64,000 nucleotides of DNA from Orlajensenia sp001423545 (GCA_001423545.1 LMOK01000003.1:744001-808000), one strand, 5' to 3'; shown: positions 49,159 through 58,432, numbered from the stretch's first letter. Made by a program: numbers and translations. Notes: generated by a model not told the origin, from the sequence alone.

Positions 49159-50481
49159 CTACGCCCGCGCCTCAGCCGCCGCCCGTGCCGCCGCCGGCAG
49201 CGCCTCGACGATGCGCGCGATCGCCGCATCGTCGTGCGCGGCCGTCACGAACCAGGCCTCGAACACCGACGGAGGCAGCGAGACGCCGCCGTCCTGCATC
49301 GCGTGGAAGAACGCGGGGTAGCGCCAGGCCTCCTGGGCGCGCACCTCGTCGTAGTTCCGCACCCCTCCGGCCACGTTCTCGCCGAAGACGAAGCTGAACA
49401 GGTTGCCGGCCCGCTGCACGGCGTGGGCGACTCCGGCATCCGTCAGCGCCTCGGACACGGCGCTCGAGATCGTCAGCGCCGCAGCATCGAGGTGGGCGTA
49501 GACGGCGGCATCCGCGAGCCGCAGCGTGGTGAGACCGGCGGCGACGGCGACGGGGTTCCCCGAGAGCGTTCCGGCCTGGTACACGGGGCCGAGCGGCGCG
49601 AGGTGGTCCATGACGTCGGCGCGACCGCCGAGCGCTGCCACCGGGAGGCCACCGCCGACGACCTTGCCGAAGGTGAACAGGTCGGGGGCGTAGGGCGGGT
49701 GTCCGGCGACGCCGGCGTTCTCGAGGCCCCAGTAGCCCGCACGACCGACGCGGAAGCCTGTGAGCACCTCGTCGAGGATCACGAGGGCGCCGTGGGCGTG
49801 GGCGATGTCGACGAGCGCGGCGTTGAAGCCGGCATCCGGAGCGACGACGCCCATGTTGGCGGCGGCGGCCTCGGTGATGACGGCGGCGATGGAGTCGCCG
49901 TGCTCGGCGAACACCGCGCGCACGGCGTCGAGGTCGTTGTAGGGAAGCACCAGCGTCTGCCCGGCCGTGGCGGCTGTCACGCCGGCCGATCCGGGGAGGG
50001 CGAGCGTGGCGACGCCGGATCCGGCCTCGGCGAGCAGCCCGTCGGAGTGGCCGTGGTACAGCCCGGCGAACTTCACCAGCAGGTCGCGACCCGTGAAGCC
50101 GCGGGCCAGACGGATGGCCGTCATCGTGGCCTCGGTGCCCGTCGAGAGCAGACGCACCTTGTCGACGGGAGCGACGCGCTCCTCGATGAGCTCGGCGAGC
50201 TCCGTCTCGGCCGGAGTCGCGGCGCCGAAGCCGAGACCGCGCGCTGCGGCCTCCTGAACGGCCGCGACGACCTGCGGTTGGGCATGGCCGAGGATGGCCG
50301 GGCCCCAGCTCGCCACCATGTCGACGTACTCGCGGCCGTCGGCATCCGTCACGTAGGCGCCTCGAGCCGAGGTGAGGAACAGCGGGGATCCTCCCACCGA
50401 TCGGAAGGCACGCACCGGGGAGTTCACTCCGCCCGGGATGGCGGCCTGGGCGCGCGCGAAGAGGTCGTCGTTGCGGGTCAT
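49159..50481 (-). CDS. hemL: Glutamate-1-semialdehyde 2,1-aminomutase
   Basis: PLP enzyme of 440 residues that converts glutamate-1-semialdehyde to 5-aminolevulinate, the second step of the C5 heme route. FARAQAAIPGGVNSPVRAFR and VDMVASWGPAILGHAQP are at the N-terminus, VILDEVLTGFRVG in the middle, and Lys273 in TFGKVVGGGLPVAALGG binds PLP. The start overlaps the hemB stop by four bases (ATGA), so the pair is translationally coupled. Confidence 0.93.
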   Translation of the reverse strand: MTRNDDLFARAQAAIPGGVNSPVRAFRSVGGSPLFLTSARGAYVTDADGREYVDMVASWGPAILGHAQPQVVAAVQEAAARGLGFGAATPAETELAELIEERVAPVDKVRLLSTGTEATMTAIRLARGFTGRDLLVKFAGLYHGHSDGLLAEAGSGVATLALPGSAGVTAATAGQTLVLPYNDLDAVRAVFAEHGDSIAAVITEAAAANMGVVAPDAGFNAALVDIAHAHGALVILDEVLTGFRVGRAGYWGLENAGVAGHPPYAPDLFTFGKVVGGGLPVAALGGRADVMDHLAPLGPVYQAGTLSGNPVAVAAGLTTLRLADAAVYAHLDAAALTISSAVSEALTDAGVAHAVQRAGNLFSFVFGENVAGGVRNYDEVRAQEAWRYPAFFHAMQDGGVSLPPSVFEAWFVTAAHDDAAIARIVEALPAAARAAAEARA

Positions 50482-51476
50482 GCCACCACTCCGTCGTTGA
50501 GCCAGCCGGCGAGTTCGGTCGCCCAGTACGTGAGCACGGTGTCTGCACCGGCGCGACGGATGCCGACGACGCTCTCGTGCACCGCTCGCTGCCTGTCGAT
50601 CCAGCCGTTCGCCGCTGCGGCCTCGATCATCGCGTACTCGCCGGAGACCTGGTAGGCCCAGACGGGAACGTCGGATGCCGCAGCCACGTCGGCGAGCACG
50701 TCGAGGTAGCTGCCGGCCGGCTTGACCATCACGATGTCGGCGCCCTCCTCGATGTCGATCATCGCCTCGCGCAGGCCCTCGCGGCGGTTGCCGGGGTCGA
50801 GCTGGTAGCTGCGGCGGTCACCCTGCAGGGTCGAGGCGACGGCTTCGCGGAATGGTCCGTAGTAGGCCGAGGCGTACTTGGCCGAGTAGGCGAGCACGGC
50901 GGTGTCGATGAACCCGGAGGTGTCGAGGGCCTCGCGCACGGCGGCGACCTGGCCGTCCATCATTCCCGAGAGGCCGAGCAGGGCCGACCCCGATGCCGCT
51001 TGCACGAGGGCCATCTCGCGGTAGCGCTCGAGCGTGGCGTCGTTGTCGACGCGACCGACGGCATCCAGCACGCCGCAGTGCCCGTGGTCGGTGAACTCGT
51101 CGAGGCAGAGGTCCGTCTGCACCACGAGGGCGTCGCCCACCTCGTCGGCCACGACGCGGGTGGCGAGGTTCAGGATGCCGTCGGGATCCGTGGCGCCGGA
51201 GCCGACGGCGTCGCGCACCTCGGGCACCCCGAACAGCATGACCCCGCCGATGCCTGCGGCCGCGGCCTCGTTCACCGCGCCGCGCACACTGTCGAGGGTG
51301 TGCTGCACGACGCCGGGCATCGAGCTGATGGCGACGGGTTCGTCGACTCCCTCGCGCACGAAGACGGGGAGGACGAGGTCGGACGGATGCAGACGCGTCT
51401 CTGAGACGGCGCGACGCAGCGCGGGGGTCGCCCGCAGTCGGCGCGGGCGCACGCGCGGGATGAAGGATTCGCTCAC
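50478..51476 (-). CDS. hemB: Porphobilinogen synthase (5-aminolevulinate dehydratase)
   Basis: Protein of 332 residues joining two aminolevulinates into porphobilinogen. RPRRLRATPALRRAVSETRL is the usual N-terminus; TDLCLDEFTDHGHCG is the metal-region motif, and the two Schiff-base lysines lie in YSAKYASAYYGPFRE and VMVKPAGSYLDVL. The GTG at 51476 is six bases after TAGGCT (51483-51488), so hemB-hemL probably has its own leaderless promoter, separated from hemD by a family B repeat. Confidence 0.92.
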   Translation of the reverse strand: MSESFIPRVRPRRLRATPALRRAVSETRLHPSDLVLPVFVREGVDEPVAISSMPGVVQHTLDSVRGAVNEAAAAGIGGVMLFGVPEVRDAVGSGATDPDGILNLATRVVADEVGDALVVQTDLCLDEFTDHGHCGVLDAVGRVDNDATLERYREMALVQAASGSALLGLSGMMDGQVAAVREALDTSGFIDTAVLAYSAKYASAYYGPFREAVASTLQGDRRSYQLDPGNRREGLREAMIDIEEGADIVMVKPAGSYLDVLADVAAASDVPVWAYQVSGEYAMIEAAAANGWIDRQRAVHESVVGIRRAGADTVLTYWATELAGWLNDGVVA

Positions 51477-51534
51477 CGGTCAAGCCTACGTCGAACCGTA
51501 CGCCCGCCGAGGGCCGAGGGCAGCGACACCTTCC

Positions 51535-51658
51535 CGCTGATCGAGTAGCGACCGAGCGCAGCGAGGACGCGTGTCGAGATCAGATCAGACCCGCCGCTAC
51601 GCCTCAGGGGCCTCGATACGGCTGCTCGCTCCGCTCGCGGCCTACTCGACCAGCGGAG
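51535..51658. repeat. Intergenic repeat family B, copy 3
   Basis: CGCTGATCGAGTAGCGACCG and GGACGCGTGTCGAGATC on the left; CCTCGATACGGCTGCTCGC and GGCCTACTCGACCAGCGGAG on the right, as inverted halves. It separates hemD from the hemB promoter. Confidence 0.75.
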
Positions 51659-51673
51659 AGCGGAGCGGGATGC

Positions 51674-52459
51674 TCAGACCAGCGAGTCCGCCTGGCGCAC
51701 CAGGGCGTCGATGAGCGACTCCGCGGTGCGGTCATCGGCGACGGCGTCGACCTCGAGGCCGTAGGCGCGGGCGTCGCGGGCGGTCTGCGGTCCGATGCAG
51801 ACGACGAGGGTGCCCTGCGGAAGCGGACCGAGCTGCAGCTGCACCTGCTCGGCGACGGATCCGCTCGTGATGAGAACGGCGTTGATCCGGCCGGAGGCGA
51901 CATCGGCGGTGACCTGCTCCGAGACGGGAACGCCGATCGTGCGATAGGCCACGACGGAGCGCACGTCGTGTCCGATGCGGCGCAGACCCTCGCTGAGCAG
52001 GGGCTTGGCGATCTCGGAGCGGAGGGTCAGCACCTTGAGCGGGAAGGCTCCGGCCGTGGCCTGCGTCCACTCCTCGAGCAGTCCGCGGGCCGAGTTGTCC
52101 TCGTGCGGCACGATGTCGACCCTGTAGCCGGCAGCGGTGAGGGCGGCGGCGGTCGTCTCGCCCACGGCGGCGACGTGGGTCTCGGCGGGGATGACGGCCC
52201 GGTGCGACGACAGCACGTCGACCGTCGTCGCGCTCGTGACGGTCAGCCAGTCGAAGGCACCGGCGGCGAGGTCGGCCAGTGCCGACGCCAGCGTCTCGGC
52301 GTCGTCGGTGGGGGCGAAGTTGATGAGCGGGGCGATGACGGGTGCGGCACCCTTGGCCCGCAGGTTGGCGGCGACGCTGTCTCCCCAGGGGCCACCACGA
52401 GGAACGAGGACGCGCCAGCCGTCGAGCGGGCGCGGAGCCTTGGCCTGTCGATCGATCAC
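51674..52459 (-). CDS. hemD: Uroporphyrinogen-III synthase
   Basis: Protein of 261 residues closing hydroxymethylbilane to uroporphyrinogen III. The family is poorly conserved; recognisable are GWRVLVPRGGPWGDSVAANL, FDWLTVTSATTVDVL, VAAVGETTAAALTAAGY and VLITSGSVAEQVQLQL. The GTG at 52459 directly follows the hemC stop with no gap, so translation is coupled. Ends before a family B repeat. Confidence 0.88.
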   Translation of the reverse strand: MIDRQAKAPRPLDGWRVLVPRGGPWGDSVAANLRAKGAAPVIAPLINFAPTDDAETLASALADLAAGAFDWLTVTSATTVDVLSSHRAVIPAETHVAAVGETTAAALTAAGYRVDIVPHEDNSARGLLEEWTQATAGAFPLKVLTLRSEIAKPLLSEGLRRIGHDVRSVVAYRTIGVPVSEQVTADVASGRINAVLITSGSVAEQVQLQLGPLPQGTLVVCIGPQTARDARAYGLEVDAVADDRTAESLIDALVRQADSLV

Positions 52460-53428
52460 TTAGGTGCCCTTCGTGCCCTGGAGCGGAGCGAGTTCGGCGG
52501 CACCGTTGCCGAGAAGTTCTGCGACGACTCTACTCGCCACATCAGCGGCTGACTCCGCCAGATGTGCTGCAGCATGGCTGTCGGGGGTCGCTGCGTGCGA
52601 ACTTGTGATCTTCGCGCTGCCGTCGGGGCTGTACACCGTGGCCGTGAGGAAGAGCATGTCGCTGTCGACGATGGCGGATGCGGCGATCGGAGCGGAGCAT
52701 CCCGCTTCGAGTCCGGCGAGCACCAGACGCTCGGCGTCGACGGAGGCGCGCGTGGTCACGTGCTCGACGGAGCGCAGTCCCGCCTCGAGGTGGCGCTCGA
52801 GTCGTCCCTCGCGCACCTCGACGGCGAGCGCTCCCTGGCCTGGAGCCGTCGGCCAGTCGTTGATGTCGAGCAGATCGGTCACGGCGTCGAGCCTGCCGAG
52901 GCGTCCGAGACCCGCCGCAGCGAGGATCACCGCGTCGAGGTCGCCATCGGTGACCCGTCCGAGGCGGGTGTCGACGTTCCCGCGGATGTCGACGACCTCC
53001 AGGTCGGGGCGAGCGGCGCGCAGCTGTGCCACGCGGCGAGGCGACCCCGTGCCCACGCGAGCCCCGGCGGGAAGGGTGGCGAGGGTGAGGCCGTCGCGCG
53101 CGCACAGGGCGTCACGCGCATCGGCCCGCTTGGGAACGGCACCGATCCGCAGGCCGGGGTGCGGCGCCGTGGGCAGGTCCTTGAGCGAGTGCACGATGAG
53201 GTCGCACTCGTCGGCGAGCAGCGCCTCACGCAACGCCGAGGCGAAGACGCCGGTTCCGCCGAGGGAGGCGAGGGAGTCCGTGGAGGTGTCGCCGTGGGTC
53301 GTGATCGTGACGATCTCGACCTCGGAGCCCGATGCCGCGGCGATCTTCGCCGCGACGGCCTTGGTCTGCGCCAGCGCGAGGGCACTCCCGCGGGTTCCGA
53401 CGCGGATCACCGATGTCGGGGAACTCAT
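52460..53428 (-). CDS. hemC: Hydroxymethylbilane synthase (porphobilinogen deaminase)
   Basis: Protein of 322 residues that polymerises four porphobilinogens. VIRVGTRGSALALAQTKAVA at the start, DLIVHSLKDLPT, GTGSPRRVAQLRAARPDL, and Cys244 in LEAGCSAPIAA, which carries the dipyrromethane cofactor, are all present. ATG at 53428 overlaps the hemH stop by four bases. Confidence 0.93.
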   Translation of the reverse strand: MSSPTSVIRVGTRGSALALAQTKAVAAKIAAASGSEVEIVTITTHGDTSTDSLASLGGTGVFASALREALLADECDLIVHSLKDLPTAPHPGLRIGAVPKRADARDALCARDGLTLATLPAGARVGTGSPRRVAQLRAARPDLEVVDIRGNVDTRLGRVTDGDLDAVILAAAGLGRLGRLDAVTDLLDINDWPTAPGQGALAVEVREGRLERHLEAGLRSVEHVTTRASVDAERLVLAGLEAGCSAPIAASAIVDSDMLFLTATVYSPDGSAKITSSHAATPDSHAAAHLAESAADVASRVVAELLGNGAAELAPLQGTKGT

Positions 53429-54693
53429 GGCGCGATCCCGCCGAGTGCCGGCCTGAAGCCGAGCCGCACGTTCTCGCAGCACCCCGGGCGGCAGACGTCG
53501 TACCAGGGGCCGAGCTCGGTGAGGGCGGGGCGCTCGGCCGTCGGAACACCCTCGACGCGCTCCATCACCAGGTCGACGAGACCGGAGACGAAGGCCGGGT
53601 GGGTTCCGGGCGTCGGCACGCGCACGGCCCGCAGGCCGTGCTCCTCGGCCGACTCCAGCGCCTCGTTGTCGAGGTCCCAGAGCACCTCCATGTGGTCGCT
53701 CATGAAGCCGAGCGGCACGATCACGATGGCCTTCACGCCACGTGCGGGCAGCAGGGCGATGGCGTCGTTGATGTCGGGCTCGAGCCACGGCTGCGTGGGC
53801 GGACCGCTGCGCGACTGGTAGACGAGCTGCCAGGTGATGGGCGACGTCACCGCCTCCCGCATGACGACCTCGGCGACGGCCTCGTGCTGCGCCGCGTACG
53901 CTCCCCCGCCGCCGAAACCGCGGTCGGCCTCGGGGTCCGTGCCCGTGGCCGAGGAGGCATCGAGCACTGCCGGGCCGGAGCGGAGCGCATCCGTCGTCGG
54001 AATCGAGTGCGTGGCGAACAGCACCTCGATCTCGGATTCCGCGATTCCGGATGCCGTCAGCTCGACGACGGCGTCACGGACGCCCTCGATGAACGGCGTG
54101 ACGAAGCCGGGGTGGTCGAAGAACTGGCGCACCTTGTCGATCTGGATGCTGTCGCCGAGCCCGGTGTCCTCGAGTGCGTCGGCATAGTCCTCGCGGTACT
54201 GCCGGCAGCTGGAGTACGAGCTGTAGGCGCTCGTGGCGATGGCGATGAGCTTGCTGGCCCCGGCCTCGGCCGCCTCGCTGAGAGCGTCGTTGATGTAGGG
54301 CGCCCAGTTGCGGTTGCCCCAGAACACCGGAAGGTCGAGTCCGCGGCTGGCGATCTCGGCCTCGAGGGCGGCCTTCAGCTGTCGGTTCTGCTCGTTGATC
54401 GGGCTGACGCCGTCGTAGTGGCGGTAGTGGTGCGCCACCTCCTCGAGCCTCTCGTCGGGGATGCCGCGACCGCTCGTGACGTTGCGCAGGAACGGGATGA
54501 CCTCGTCCTGGCCCTCGGGACCGCCGAAGCCGCTGAGCAGGATGCCGTCGTAGGCGATGGGCGTCTCGACGTGCTCGGCGCCGGACTGTGCGGCCGGCGT
54601 GGCGCCGGGAACGCGTGCGCCGGGCGCACAGGGTGCGCTGGCAGCGGGAGCCGGCTTGTGCGGCGCGGTGCCGCCGATGTTGCGAGCAGCCAT
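53425..54693 (-). CDS. hemH: Coproporphyrin III ferrochelatase, likely [2Fe-2S]
   Basis: Protein of 422 residues inserting iron into coproporphyrin III (CpfC), consistent with HemQ next to it. GILLSGFGGPEGQDEVIPFL, FWGNRNWAPYINDAL, LFATHSIPTTDAL and LGFMSDHMEVLWDLD are the ferrochelatase motifs. Actinobacterial enzymes hold a [2Fe-2S] cluster by four Cys: Cys163 in YSSCRQYRED and Cys401, 405 and 406 in DVCRPGCCENV are likely ligands, with tighter C-terminal spacing than in Mycobacterium as I recall it. About 45 Ala/Pro-rich residues precede the domain. Start overlaps the hemQ stop (TAATG). Confidence 0.92.
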   Translation of the reverse strand: MAARNIGGTAPHKPAPAASAPCAPGARVPGATPAAQSGAEHVETPIAYDGILLSGFGGPEGQDEVIPFLRNVTSGRGIPDERLEEVAHHYRHYDGVSPINEQNRQLKAALEAEIASRGLDLPVFWGNRNWAPYINDALSEAAEAGASKLIAIATSAYSSYSSCRQYREDYADALEDTGLGDSIQIDKVRQFFDHPGFVTPFIEGVRDAVVELTASGIAESEIEVLFATHSIPTTDALRSGPAVLDASSATGTDPEADRGFGGGGAYAAQHEAVAEVVMREAVTSPITWQLVYQSRSGPPTQPWLEPDINDAIALLPARGVKAIVIVPLGFMSDHMEVLWDLDNEALESAEEHGLRAVRVPTPGTHPAFVSGLVDLVMERVEGVPTAERPALTELGPWYDVCRPGCCENVRLGFRPALGGIAP

Positions 54694-55448
54694 TACTGCA
54701 GTACCTCCACGAGCTCGGCCGTGCTGATGCGCCGGCCCGTGTAGAACGGGACCTCCTCGCGCACATGGCGTCGCGCATCCGTCGCCCTGAGGTCGCGCAT
54801 CATGTCGACCAGGTCAGTGAGCTCATCGGCCTCCATGGGCAGCAGCCACTCGTAGTCGCCGAGGGCGAATGACGAGACGGTGTTCGCGACGACGCCGCGG
54901 AAGCCGGCGCCCTTGCGCCCGTGCTCGGCAAGCATGCGGCCGCGCTCTGCATCGGGCAACAGGTACCAGTCGAAGCTGCGCACGAACGGGTACACGGTCA
55001 TCCAGCTCTTCGGCTCGACGCCTCGGAGGAACCCGGGTACGTGCGACTTGTTGAACTCGGCGTCGCGGTGGACGCCCATCGCGTTCCAGGTGGGCAGAAG
55101 CGACTTGAGCAGGCGCACCCGGCGGAGCTCGCGGTGCGCCCACTGCAGCGTCTCGGCGTCGTCGGCGTGGGTCCAGATCATGAGATCGGCATCCGCGCGC
55201 AGTCCCGACACGTCGTAGAAGCCGCGGACTGTCACGCCTTCCGTCTCGAGCAGGCGCACCACGTCGTCGAGTTCGGCGACGACGCGCGGAACGTCATGCC
55301 CGTCGAAGTCGTCGGGGTTGGCCGGATCACGGCGGAACACAGCGAAGAGCGTGAATCCCGAGGGAGATGCCTCGGGGGTGCTCGACACCTCCGACGAGTT
55401 CGTTTCGGGCACGGCGTCGGCTGCCTCACCGGCAGCGAGGGAAGTCAT
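54693..55448 (-). CDS. hemQ: Coproheme decarboxylase (HemQ/ChdC)
   Basis: Protein of 251 residues of the chlorite-dismutase fold that decarboxylates coproheme to heme b with peroxide. GFTLFAVFRRDPANP, MIWTHADDAETLQWAHRELR, SWMTVYPFVRSFDWYLLP with the catalytic Tyr and GVVANTVSSFALGDYEWLLP are typical of actinobacterial ChdC. GAGACT lies six bases before the ATG and may be a -10. First gene of hemQ-hemH-hemC-hemD. Confidence 0.93.
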   Translation of the reverse strand: MTSLAAGEAADAVPETNSSEVSSTPEASPSGFTLFAVFRRDPANPDDFDGHDVPRVVAELDDVVRLLETEGVTVRGFYDVSGLRADADLMIWTHADDAETLQWAHRELRRVRLLKSLLPTWNAMGVHRDAEFNKSHVPGFLRGVEPKSWMTVYPFVRSFDWYLLPDAERGRMLAEHGRKGAGFRGVVANTVSSFALGDYEWLLPMEADELTDLVDMMRDLRATDARRHVREEVPFYTGRRISTAELVEVLQ

Positions 55449-55529
55449 GGGACCAGTCTCTCTCGCTTTGCGAATCTTTCCAAAGCGGAGCGGATGCCGC
55501 CCGACTCGCGGGCGGCGGAGTGACCCCGA

Positions 55530-55832
55530 TCAGTCACGGGTCACGAGCGTGACGATCCCCCAGACGGCTCCCCCGATGACGACGGCGACGCCGACGGCGA
55601 CGCCCGCGAGCGCCACGGGATTCTCGGTGCGCAGGCGACGCAGTTCTCGACCCCAGCGATCGGTGCGCTCGCGCATCTTGCGGGGAACGTTGAGGCGATC
55701 CTCGATGGCGTTCAGCGTGGAGGCCAGCTCTGTGCGGGCCCGCTTCACCTCGAGCCTCAGCTCGGGGCGCGACAGCTCGTCGAGCGGACGCGGCTCGAGA
55801 AGGCTCCTGGTGCTCAGATCAGTGGTTGTCAT
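55530..55832 (-). CDS. DUF3618-type membrane protein
   Basis: Protein of 100 residues: SRPELRLEVKRARTELASTL with a helical segment, then one hydrophobic segment (VALAGVAVGVAVVIGGAVWG). This is the DUF3618 pattern. It overlaps the holin-X gene by 14 bp; AGGGGG nine bases before the ATG lies inside that gene. Last gene of a three-gene envelope operon. Confidence 0.8.
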   Translation of the reverse strand: MTTTDLSTRSLLEPRPLDELSRPELRLEVKRARTELASTLNAIEDRLNVPRKMRERTDRWGRELRRLRTENPVALAGVAVGVAVVIGGAVWGIVTLVTRD

Positions 55833-56229
55833 ACGGTCCAACCCCCTTCACTACATCGACGTCGGTCTGGATGTGCTCCTTGATCGTCGCTTCGGGCGCC
55901 TTCGTCGCGCGCTTGTAGCTCGCGATCCCGATGAGCACGAGGACCACGATGATGACGACCAGGATGCCCGCGACGATCAGCGCGGCCAACCAGGCGGGAA
56001 CGATCAGGGCGAACGCGAAGATCGCCGCCTCGATGAGCACGGCGAACAACCAGAACAGGAAGAACAGAGCCACCAGGAAGAGTCCGGCGGCGACACCGAC
56101 GCTCTTGCCCCTGGCCGTCACTTCCGCCTTGAACGAGGCGATCTCGGCCTGGATCAGATCGCGGATCAGAGTGGGGAGTTCGCTGAGGAGCTCGACCAAC
56201 GACTGCTTCTTGAGTTTGGGTTCAGGCAC
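55819..56229 (-). CDS. Actinobacterial holin-X (phage-holin family) membrane protein
   Basis: Protein of 136 residues. SLVELLSELPTLIRDLIQAE is an amphipathic helix, and two hydrophobic hairpin segments follow (VGVAAGLFLVALFFLFWLFA and LAALIVAGILVVIIVVLVLI). The family was named after holins but is chromosomal and widespread in Actinobacteria; no phage genes lie nearby. Middle gene between the YtxH-like and DUF3618 genes. Confidence 0.82.
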   Translation of the reverse strand: MPEPKLKKQSLVELLSELPTLIRDLIQAEIASFKAEVTARGKSVGVAAGLFLVALFFLFWLFAVLIEAAIFAFALIVPAWLAALIVAGILVVIIVVLVLIGIASYKRATKAPEATIKEHIQTDVDVVKGVGPYDNH

Positions 56230-56241
56230 TGCGCACCACCT

Positions 56242-56709
56242 CTATTCGGATTCGGACGAGCTGGGCTTCTTCCGGGGCTGGCCCGACGGAGCCTTCGCTG
56301 CTGCGGGCTTGCGCGGAGCCGGCTTCTTGGCGGCCGGCTGGTCGACGGGCTCTGCCACCGTGTACGACTCGGTGTGGTGCACGGATGCCGCAGGCGCCGT
56401 GGCGGCCGGGCGCGTCGTGCTCGCGGCCGGACGTGCCGGGGTGGAGTACGACCGGGTGGGAGCCGACTTCGCCTTGGAGTGCGTCGCCGCAGAGACCAGC
56501 TTCTTGACGCCGTCGAGCACCGAGTCGGAGACATCTCCGACACGGGCGAGGGCGAAGTCCTTGGCGGTGTCGACTCCGCTCTGCACGGCCGGCGTGTTCC
56601 ACACGCTCTCCGCTGCCGACTTGATCTGCTCGTAGCGCTGGCGGCCGGCACGTGCTCCCAGCACGTAACCGACGGCGATTCCCGTCACGAAGAGGAGTTT
56701 GCCCCGCAT
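56242..56709 (-). CDS. YtxH-like small protein with basic Ala/Pro tail
   Basis: Protein of 155 residues. LLFVTGIAVGYVLGARAGRQ at the N-terminus is a membrane segment with the YtxH-like GARAGR motif, followed by a helix (RYEQIKSAAESVWN) and a long Ala/Pro/Lys-rich tail. GAGGTA precedes the ATG, and TACGCT at 56746-56751 is a candidate -10 giving a leader of about 30 bases. First gene of the envelope operon. Confidence 0.75.
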   Translation of the reverse strand: MRGKLLFVTGIAVGYVLGARAGRQRYEQIKSAAESVWNTPAVQSGVDTAKDFALARVGDVSDSVLDGVKKLVSAATHSKAKSAPTRSYSTPARPAASTTRPAATAPAASVHHTESYTVAEPVDQPAAKKPAPRKPAAAKAPSGQPRKKPSSSESE

Positions 56710-56821
56710 GCCGTACCTCAATCCCGGATCGTTGGCGATTGGTCCAGCGTATAGCCCGCCTCGGGCGGTGACGAGGGGATTGACAACATTGCACCGCGAT
56801 CGCAGTGCGACCGCATGATGC

Positions 56822-58432
56822 TCATATTCCGGGTTCGGTATGCAGCGCGGTGCGGCGGAGGCGTCGAGCGGACTCCCGGGCATCCGGGATCACGGAGGCC
56901 AGTCCGGTGCCGGCCACCCACGATCCGACGACGGCGATGGTCGCGTCGGCCTCGAGGGCGTCGCGCACCTGCTGCACCCGCGCGCGTTGGCCGATCGCGG
57001 CGTGGGAGACGGCATCCGTCCACACGACGCGTGCCGATTCGACGAGGTGGGCGCGGGTGAGGGCGACCCCGAGGATGGCGGAGGCGTCGGCGAGGGCGAG
57101 GTCTTCGACGTCCTCGGTGCTCAGTCGCGCCGTCGGCAGCGGCTGCCCGGCGCGACCGTAGGAGAGGCGCACGACGTTGCGTCCGTCTGCCGCGGCGTGG
57201 GCGCGCTCGGCCAGCCACTCCCACTTGGCCGAGGCGTGGGTGAGGGCCTTCGCCGTCACACCGGGGGTATCCGAGGCGACGAGCACGCCGGTTCCCCGCG
57301 GAGCGTCGTCGAGGGCCGGGGCATCGAGCACCAGGGTGACGATCTCGACGGATGCCGCGGCAGGCCAGCCGAGGTCGGCCAGGGGCTTCCAGTCCTCGCG
57401 TGCGCCGGCCAGCAGGGGCACCGCCACGCCGGCCGGTGCAGCGACCACGACACGGCGGGCGCGCAGGTCGAGGTTCACGGAGGGCGCTCCGGTGCCGGTC
57501 GACGCCGGGTCTGCCGTAGGCGCTGCGGCGGCTGCTGCAACTGCGGTCGGCGCTGCGGACGCCGCCACGACCCAGCCCGGCTCACCGTTCACCTCGGTGG
57601 GCGCGAGTCCGTCGACGGTCATGCCCGTTCGGATCTCCCCGCCGAAGTGCTGGATGTCGGCGACCAGGGCCTCGACGAGACGCGACATCCCGCCACGGAT
57701 GCCCTGGACAGCCGAGCCCGCGGTCGCCGACGAGCGCAGCTCGGCGACGCCGCCCGAGAGCGAGCCCATGCGGGTCATGGCGGCGTTCAGACCGGGAGCC
57801 ACCAGCGCGACGTCGAGGTCGTCGGCGTCCACGGAGTAGACGCCTGTCGACAGCGGCGACACGAGGCGATCGAGCACCTTGCTTCCCATGCGCTTGCGCA
57901 CCAGCGGGCCCAGGCGCTGGGCGTGCCCGATCATCAGGATCGGCATGACGCGGTCGAGGTAGGCGCGCCACGCCCCTGCGGTTCCGATGACCGCGCGCAC
58001 GTCGTCGGCGAGCGGCGACGCGGGAATGCCGAGCAGCGAGGTCTTCGGCGAGCGCACGGTCATGGCGCCGCCGCCCGTGAGGGCAGGCAGGTGCAGCCAC
58101 GAGCCTGCGGGGTTCGGGCTGACGATCTGGTCGTCGATGCCGAGCTCGGCGAGCAGGGTCGCCACCGAACCCGTGCGGGTGGCGAAGCTCTCGGCGCCGA
58201 CGTCGACGGTGAGACCGGCCACGTCCTGGGCGCGCACGCAGCCGCCGGCGCCGGACGCGGCCTCGAGCACCAGGGTGCGCAGGCCCACGTGCACGGCCTC
58301 GCGCGCGGCGACCAGGCCGGCGACGCCGCCGCCGATGACGAGCACGTCGTAGGGAGCGGCATCCGTCGCCGCAGCCGGCGCGACGGGATCCGTCACGGTG
58401 CGGGGAGTGACGTCGCGGGCCGCGTCGGTCAT
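56822..58432 (-). CDS. cgoX: Coproporphyrinogen III oxidase (CgoX, HemY type)
   Basis: FAD enzyme of 536 residues oxidising coproporphyrinogen III to coproporphyrin III. DVLVIGGGVAGLVAAREAV binds FAD; VDVGAESFATRTGSVATLL, RLVSPLSTGVYSVDADDLDV and the C-terminal VVGSWVAGTGLASVIPDA are HemY-type signatures. An Ala/Thr-rich insert near residues 285-310 is unusual. The start overlaps the hemE stop by four bases, so it is coupled to hemE. Confidence 0.9.
   Translation of the reverse strand: MTDAARDVTPRTVTDPVAPAAATDAAPYDVLVIGGGVAGLVAAREAVHVGLRTLVLEAASGAGGCVRAQDVAGLTVDVGAESFATRTGSVATLLAELGIDDQIVSPNPAGSWLHLPALTGGGAMTVRSPKTSLLGIPASPLADDVRAVIGTAGAWRAYLDRVMPILMIGHAQRLGPLVRKRMGSKVLDRLVSPLSTGVYSVDADDLDVALVAPGLNAAMTRMGSLSGGVAELRSSATAGSAVQGIRGGMSRLVEALVADIQHFGGEIRTGMTVDGLAPTEVNGEPGWVVAASAAPTAVAAAAAAPTADPASTGTGAPSVNLDLRARRVVVAAPAGVAVPLLAGAREDWKPLADLGWPAAASVEIVTLVLDAPALDDAPRGTGVLVASDTPGVTAKALTHASAKWEWLAERAHAAADGRNVVRLSYGRAGQPLPTARLSTEDVEDLALADASAILGVALTRAHLVESARVVWTDAVSHAAIGQRARVQQVRDALEADATIAVVGSWVAGTGLASVIPDARESARRLRRTALHTEPGI

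Noticed and set aside
55819..56229. Prophage remnant suggested by the holin-family protein
   Set aside because: Holin-X proteins are normal chromosomal proteins in Actinobacteria, and no other phage gene is nearby.
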